From contig CAVZTX010000024.1 of assembly GCA_963778375.1 (NCBI GenBank), forward strand, positions 66,285-130,284: 64,000 bases of DNA. The letters are read 5' to 3'. Origin of the DNA: CAVZTX01 sp963778375. GTDB taxonomy: Bacteria; Chloroflexota; Ktedonobacteria; Ktedonobacterales; Ktedonobacteraceae. A program made the translations under genes and the position numbers. The stretch's first letter is position 1, and every line of letters starts with the position of its first letter. Positions 60,912 to 64,000 of this stretch are shown one piece after another. The notes under the pieces were generated by a model, which made no database searches, was not told where the DNA came from, and saw only the letters and a program-made list of their open reading frames with translations.

Positions 60912-60956
60912 GCAGGGCCGATAAATCGGCGGTGGCGGCGATGAATCGCGCCCTAC
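60912..60956. repeat. Dispersed palindromic repeat at the peptidase stop
   Basis: The stretch has two palindromes: GGCCGATAAATCGGC (60916-60930) and GGCGATGAATCGC. On the minus strand it begins with TAGGGCGCGATTC, and its TAG is the stop codon of the peptidase gene. The core also occurs at 74-89. Confidence 0.6.
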
Positions 60957-61672
60957 GAGGTCTGGGGGAGTAGATTGAGTGGTACGTCTTGGCCTGTGAC
61001 GTAACGGGTTTTGGATTTGCCTGAGAAGACTGTGATGCCGCCTCGGCCAGATACAGTCCATTGGCCGTTGGAGCCGATGAGGGCTGTTGAGCCGTCGATG
61101 CCGACGACAGTGGTTTTGCGTTTGGCGGGAGAGATGGGATAGGTGAGCCACGAGGGCATTTCGTCGAAGTGGGGGATGACGGAGATGCCAGGTACAAGGC
61201 CGAGCGCCGGGATGGTGCGCCAGAGTTGGGGGAAGTCAAACATTTCTTCGCCGAGTACCATTGCTCCTGCGGAACAGCCTGCTATGATGCCGCCAGAGGC
61301 AAAGACTTTGAGGATGGATTGCCAGGAGGCTGTTCCCTGCAATGTTTCAAGTAAGTAGCGAGGCTTGCCGCCGGAGAAGTAGATAAAATTCGCGGAGGCT
61401 AGCTGGTCGGCTACTTTTGGGTCATCGGCGTTTAGGTGATTGAGAAGCATAACCGGCTCGGCTGTTACATCGAGTTGGGCGAAGTGTTCGACGCCCATTT
61501 TTGCCCAACGTTCTGGAACGCCTGGACCGTCAGGGGCTGCTGCGGTGGGAACCACGACGACACGTGGGGGTTCGGTAAGGAGTTGGAGTAGCATTTTGTC
61601 TACTGGCAGAATCGTTGGCAGGTATTCGCCAGCGCCAATGAGTGCTACGGTTCCAGTGAGTGGAGTTGCCAT
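60953..61672 (-). CDS. Peptidase S51-like (Type 1 glutamine amidotransferase fold) protein
   Basis: A 239-residue cytosolic protein of the peptidase E/cyanophycinase fold. The nucleophile Ser lies in the elbow IIAGCSAGAMVL (about residue 134), and IYFSGGKPRYLLETL is another conserved part. The family cleaves Asp- or beta-Asp-peptides; this is a family inference. It starts MATPLTGTVALIGAGEYLP. The stop is supplied by the dispersed repeat. It stands alone among other minus-strand genes. Confidence 0.85.
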   Translation of the reverse strand: MATPLTGTVALIGAGEYLPTILPVDKMLLQLLTEPPRVVVVPTAAAPDGPGVPERWAKMGVEHFAQLDVTAEPVMLLNHLNADDPKVADQLASANFIYFSGGKPRYLLETLQGTASWQSILKVFASGGIIAGCSAGAMVLGEEMFDFPQLWRTIPALGLVPGISVIPHFDEMPSWLTYPISPAKRKTTVVGIDGSTALIGSNGQWTVSGRGGITVFSGKSKTRYVTGQDVPLNLLPQTS

Positions 61673-61837
61673 AATGGCCTTTCTTTCAATATCTCATTTC
61701 TGGATGACAGAAAAGAGAGAAACCTATTATTTTGCAACTTTCCACACACCAAACGCATTCCCTTTCCCTGTATTCTCATCCATTTGACAACCAACAAGTG
61801 CAATGCAATAGTTGAGTATGGCATTGAAGTAAATTGT

Positions 61838-62293
61838 TCATTCCCTACCAGGATACAGAACATTCTTAAAAGGCCACACGTTTGTTATCCAGTTGCGAAC
61901 AGTATCAAATAAAATCGGGTCTAAGCCTTTATCAAACTCACTTTGTCTGACCCACAAATAGATTTCAGCATCTACCTCCTCGTTTTGAGAGGGGAACAAG
62001 TACACACACCCTAAGCACTGGCTTTCATGGAGGTTCATAACGGTGTAGGCAAAAGAGGTTCTGCGTTGGAATTCTTTTTGATGCCAGCCTAAATCAATTA
62101 AATCTTGTTCAAGAGTTAACTCAGATGGCCATGTAGAACGCTTCCCAAATACTCCTTGCAGGTGGTCAATGCTGGTCATAACTGCATCGTAGTCCTTCAC
62201 CACATCATTGACTGTTAACGTGCGAAGTCTAAATTGATCAGTCTCTAGCTTTTCAGGAACTTGAAAGTTCTCTGGAACAAAGGGTGTACTCAT
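61838..62293 (-). CDS. GNAT-family N-acetyltransferase
   Basis: A 151-residue acyltransferase fold protein. It has FRLRTLTVNDVVKDYDAVMTS, typical of the start of this GNAT subgroup, and FAYTVMNLHESQCLGCVYLFPS. The acetyl-CoA loop (R/Q-x-x-G-x-G/A) is not evident, so activity is uncertain. The frame extends to GTG 62320, but ATG 62293 begins the family pattern. No ribosome site is clear. Substrate unknown. Confidence 0.75.
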   Translation of the reverse strand: MSTPFVPENFQVPEKLETDQFRLRTLTVNDVVKDYDAVMTSIDHLQGVFGKRSTWPSELTLEQDLIDLGWHQKEFQRRTSFAYTVMNLHESQCLGCVYLFPSQNEEVDAEIYLWVRQSEFDKGLDPILFDTVRNWITNVWPFKNVLYPGRE

Positions 62294-62563
62294 AAATTGC
62301 ATTATATCATCTATTTCCACTAGTGCAGTCTCAGCTAGAATGTGGTCATACAGCGTGAAGCGTCAACCAGTGTGAGGTAAACTCGACTATTAAGTGGTAA
62401 CATTTTCAATGAGCATTTGCACAAAAAACGAGAAATGGCTACTGACCACTTAGCGGTCATCAGAAACACTTTGTCCCTCTCTGCCAGTCTTTGAGATATA
62501 ATCTTGCTATAAGCCAGCGAGGAAACGCTGGCCTTGCATTTCAAAAGCGATAGCGGAGACATT

Positions 62564-62998
62564 ATGACTTTTCAACTTCCAGACCCATCAACCCCATTTG
62601 GCGAACGGGTGGCTCGTCGGTTGCGGGGAGAGCGTTTGATCTGGCTGACGACGGTTGATGCGAAGGGGATGCCGCAGCCTACTCCTGTGGGGTTTTTGTG
62701 GGATGAGGGTTCATTGACGTTTCTCGTGTATAGTCGTGCGGATGCTAAACGGTTAGTGCATTTGCAACAGAATCCAAGGGTAGCCCTGAATTTTGATGGG
62801 AATGGAACGGGAGGTAATATTATCGTCTTCACGGGCCGTGCGGTGGTGAGTTCAGATGATCCTCCGGCGGATCGGTTGCCTGCGTGGGTGGAAAAGTATC
62901 GGGATTTAATTGCGAGCAGGTATGCTACGCCGGAACGTTTTGCATCGATCTATTCGGTTGCTTTGCGTATTCATCCCGTTGCGATTCGTGGTCATTGA
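62564..62998 (+). CDS. PPOX-class F420-dependent oxidoreductase-type protein
   Basis: A 144-residue split-barrel protein of the Rv3369-like (TIGR03667) group. It starts MTFQLPDPSTPFGERVARRL, then LIWLTTVDAKGMPQPTPVGFLWDEGSLTFLVYSR, RVALNFDGNG and VALRIHPVAIRG. Related proteins bind F420 or flavin. ATG 62564 has GGAG 6-7 bases upstream. The gene lies 17 bases before the ROK gene on the same strand, so the two may be co-transcribed. It is the third F420-type protein here. Confidence 0.88.
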   Translation: MTFQLPDPSTPFGERVARRLRGERLIWLTTVDAKGMPQPTPVGFLWDEGSLTFLVYSRADAKRLVHLQQNPRVALNFDGNGTGGNIIVFTGRAVVSSDDPPADRLPAWVEKYRDLIASRYATPERFASIYSVALRIHPVAIRGH

Positions 62999-63015
62999 GT
63001 AATACCTGGTAAAGT

Positions 63016-63900
63016 ATGATGGTAGACATAATAACGGCAAGGCTGGATGAAACTCCATCCATCGGAGTGGACATCGGTGGTACCGGCACACGAGTAGGTT
63101 TATTTCAATCGCTGGACTCACCGGATTTCACACTTATTGCAAAGTTTCCTACAGAGCAAAGCTACGAGCGGCAACTGCGTAACATCATTTTCACAATCGA
63201 AAGCAACAGTATGCACAGATATGCAGGAATTGGGGTATCGGTTGGGGGACGAATAGCGAAAGATGGGGGTGGGGTTGTTGTTGCACCAAATCTCCCGGAG
63301 TATGTTGGTAAACCGTTTGCGCAGGATTTGTTTGATCACTTCGGTTGTCCGGTGCGGCTTGCGCATGATGCGGTGTGTGGGTTGCTGGGCGAGAAGAAGT
63401 TTGGGTACATTCGCGATTTCGACCGATGCGCTTATTTAACGGTCTCTACTGGAACGGGAGCAGCGATACAACTTAGTAAGGCGGGAATTGGTCTCACATC
63501 TTCAATTGAGATAGGACATCAGATACTGGATGGGAATACGCGACAATGCCTATGCGGACAGGTGGGATGCCTGGAGACATTTACGGGCGGGAGGCAGATT
63601 GAATTGCGCTATGGCTGCTCACCGGCTCAAATAACTGATAGCGCTTTTTGGGAAGTTTTTAGTGATAAGCTGGCTGTTGGGCTTGTTAATCTGGCTCAGC
63701 TTACGCGCATAGATGCGGTTGCTATAAGTGGGGCTATCGCGCTCAATAATGCATTTCTTGTGCCGCTTTTGCAGCGCAAGGTTGATGAGATGATGCGAGG
63801 AGTAAGATTGGAGTTGAGTCTTGCGAGTTTGGGTGAGAATGCTCCAATTGTGGGGGCGGCGATATTACTTGAGGTTTCTGAAAGCGCGATCTTGCATTGA
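63016..63900 (+). CDS. ROK-family sugar kinase or regulator-like protein
   Basis: A 294-residue protein with the actin-like ROK fold. IGVDIGGTGTRVGLF is the ATP phosphate-binding loop (about residues 16-30), LTVSTGTGAAIQL is the second, and the zinc-binding motif GHQILDGNTRQCLCGQVGCLETF is complete (C-x-C-G-x-x-G-C). There is no N-terminal helix-turn-helix, so it is a kinase rather than a repressor. The catalytic aspartate is in LAHDAVCGLLGE. The sugar substrate, probably a hexose or N-acetylhexosamine, is not predictable. Confidence 0.93.
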   Translation: MMVDIITARLDETPSIGVDIGGTGTRVGLFQSLDSPDFTLIAKFPTEQSYERQLRNIIFTIESNSMHRYAGIGVSVGGRIAKDGGGVVVAPNLPEYVGKPFAQDLFDHFGCPVRLAHDAVCGLLGEKKFGYIRDFDRCAYLTVSTGTGAAIQLSKAGIGLTSSIEIGHQILDGNTRQCLCGQVGCLETFTGGRQIELRYGCSPAQITDSAFWEVFSDKLAVGLVNLAQLTRIDAVAISGAIALNNAFLVPLLQRKVDEMMRGVRLELSLASLGENAPIVGAAILLEVSESAILH

Positions 63901-63929
63901 TTAAACGATAAAAAAGCTAAAACGGGCAG

Positions 63930-63957
63930 TCCACATGAAAACGTGTGGATTTTTTTC
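63930..63957 (+). terminator. Intrinsic terminator after the ROK gene
   Basis: TCCACA (63930-63935) pairs with TGTGGA (63944-63949) and is followed by seven T (63950-63956). A typical rho-independent terminator 30 bases after the ROK stop codon. Confidence 0.8.
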
Positions 63958-64000
63958 TTGACTTTTTTGGCTGTTAGTCCCTTGCTCTTTCCTGAAAACG

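Overview
The window looks like a stretch of a Chloroflexota chromosome, most likely from the Ktedonobacteria (soil, filamentous, sporulating). The reasons are a near 50% GC composition, giant STAND/TPR regulators of the type abundant in that class, several probable F420-dependent enzymes, an aerobic-type hydrogenase maturation locus and queuosine salvage genes, together with Gram-positive-like secreted proteins. This placement is an inference from gene content and family resemblance; no rRNA lies in the window.

Layout. 1-7.1 kb: [NiFe]-hydrogenase maturation operon, all on +: the 3' end of hypB, hypF (apparent frameshift), hypC, a SIS-domain gene, a HypC-like gene, a second SIS gene, hypD and hypE, closed by a terminator. 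Palindromic repeats sit between its genes and even form the C-terminus of HypD. 7.2-13.2 kb: tRNA-Gly(CCC), a secreted beta-lactamase-fold serine hydrolase, and an XRE/NB-ARC/TPR regulator that converges on a previously unremarked secreted Cys-containing small peptide; the end of this pair is repeated 650 bp further on. 13.2-24.4 kb: MFS and DedA membrane proteins, a DeoR/methylglyoxal synthase/HAD locus, serA plus a class V aminotransferase (serine metabolism), an esterase, and rpsP-khpA-rimM. 24.7-34.9 kb: cobalamin-binding protein, lipid kinase, then an exopolysaccharide cluster on the minus strand (Wzz-like protein, a CpsD-like protein without its P-loop lysine, two glycosyltransferases, a polyprenyl-phosphate sugar transferase).

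35-44 kb: PP2C phosphatase with a membrane anchor and a large extracellular part, aspS (apparent frameshift), a DrrAB-type ABC exporter behind a MarR gene, an F420-type oxidoreductase, a 149-bp MITE-like element with terminal inverted repeats and a target duplication, a PPOX-family protein, and a tRNA-Arg with the unusual GCG anticodon. 44-52.4 kb: queuosine-precursor transporter, an XRE-STAND-TPR regulator, an ECF sigma factor, and an 1148-residue Ser/Thr kinase-STAND-TPR-LuxR fusion. 52.4-60.2 kb: accessory block, part of it flanked by 48-bp inverted repeats: molybdenum oxidoreductase, MaoC, DUF4242, YceI (frameshifted), MarR, rhodanese, AcuA-like acetyltransferase plus a truncated copy of it, and a lipoprotein. 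60.2-64 kb: queF, peptidase S51-like protein, GNAT, PPOX, ROK.

Five genes (hypF, the 10-kb regulator, the small peptide, aspS, yceI) are each broken by what looks like one extra base. aspS is essential and hypF is conserved, so base-calling errors in the assembly are the simplest explanation, though this cannot be decided from sequence alone.
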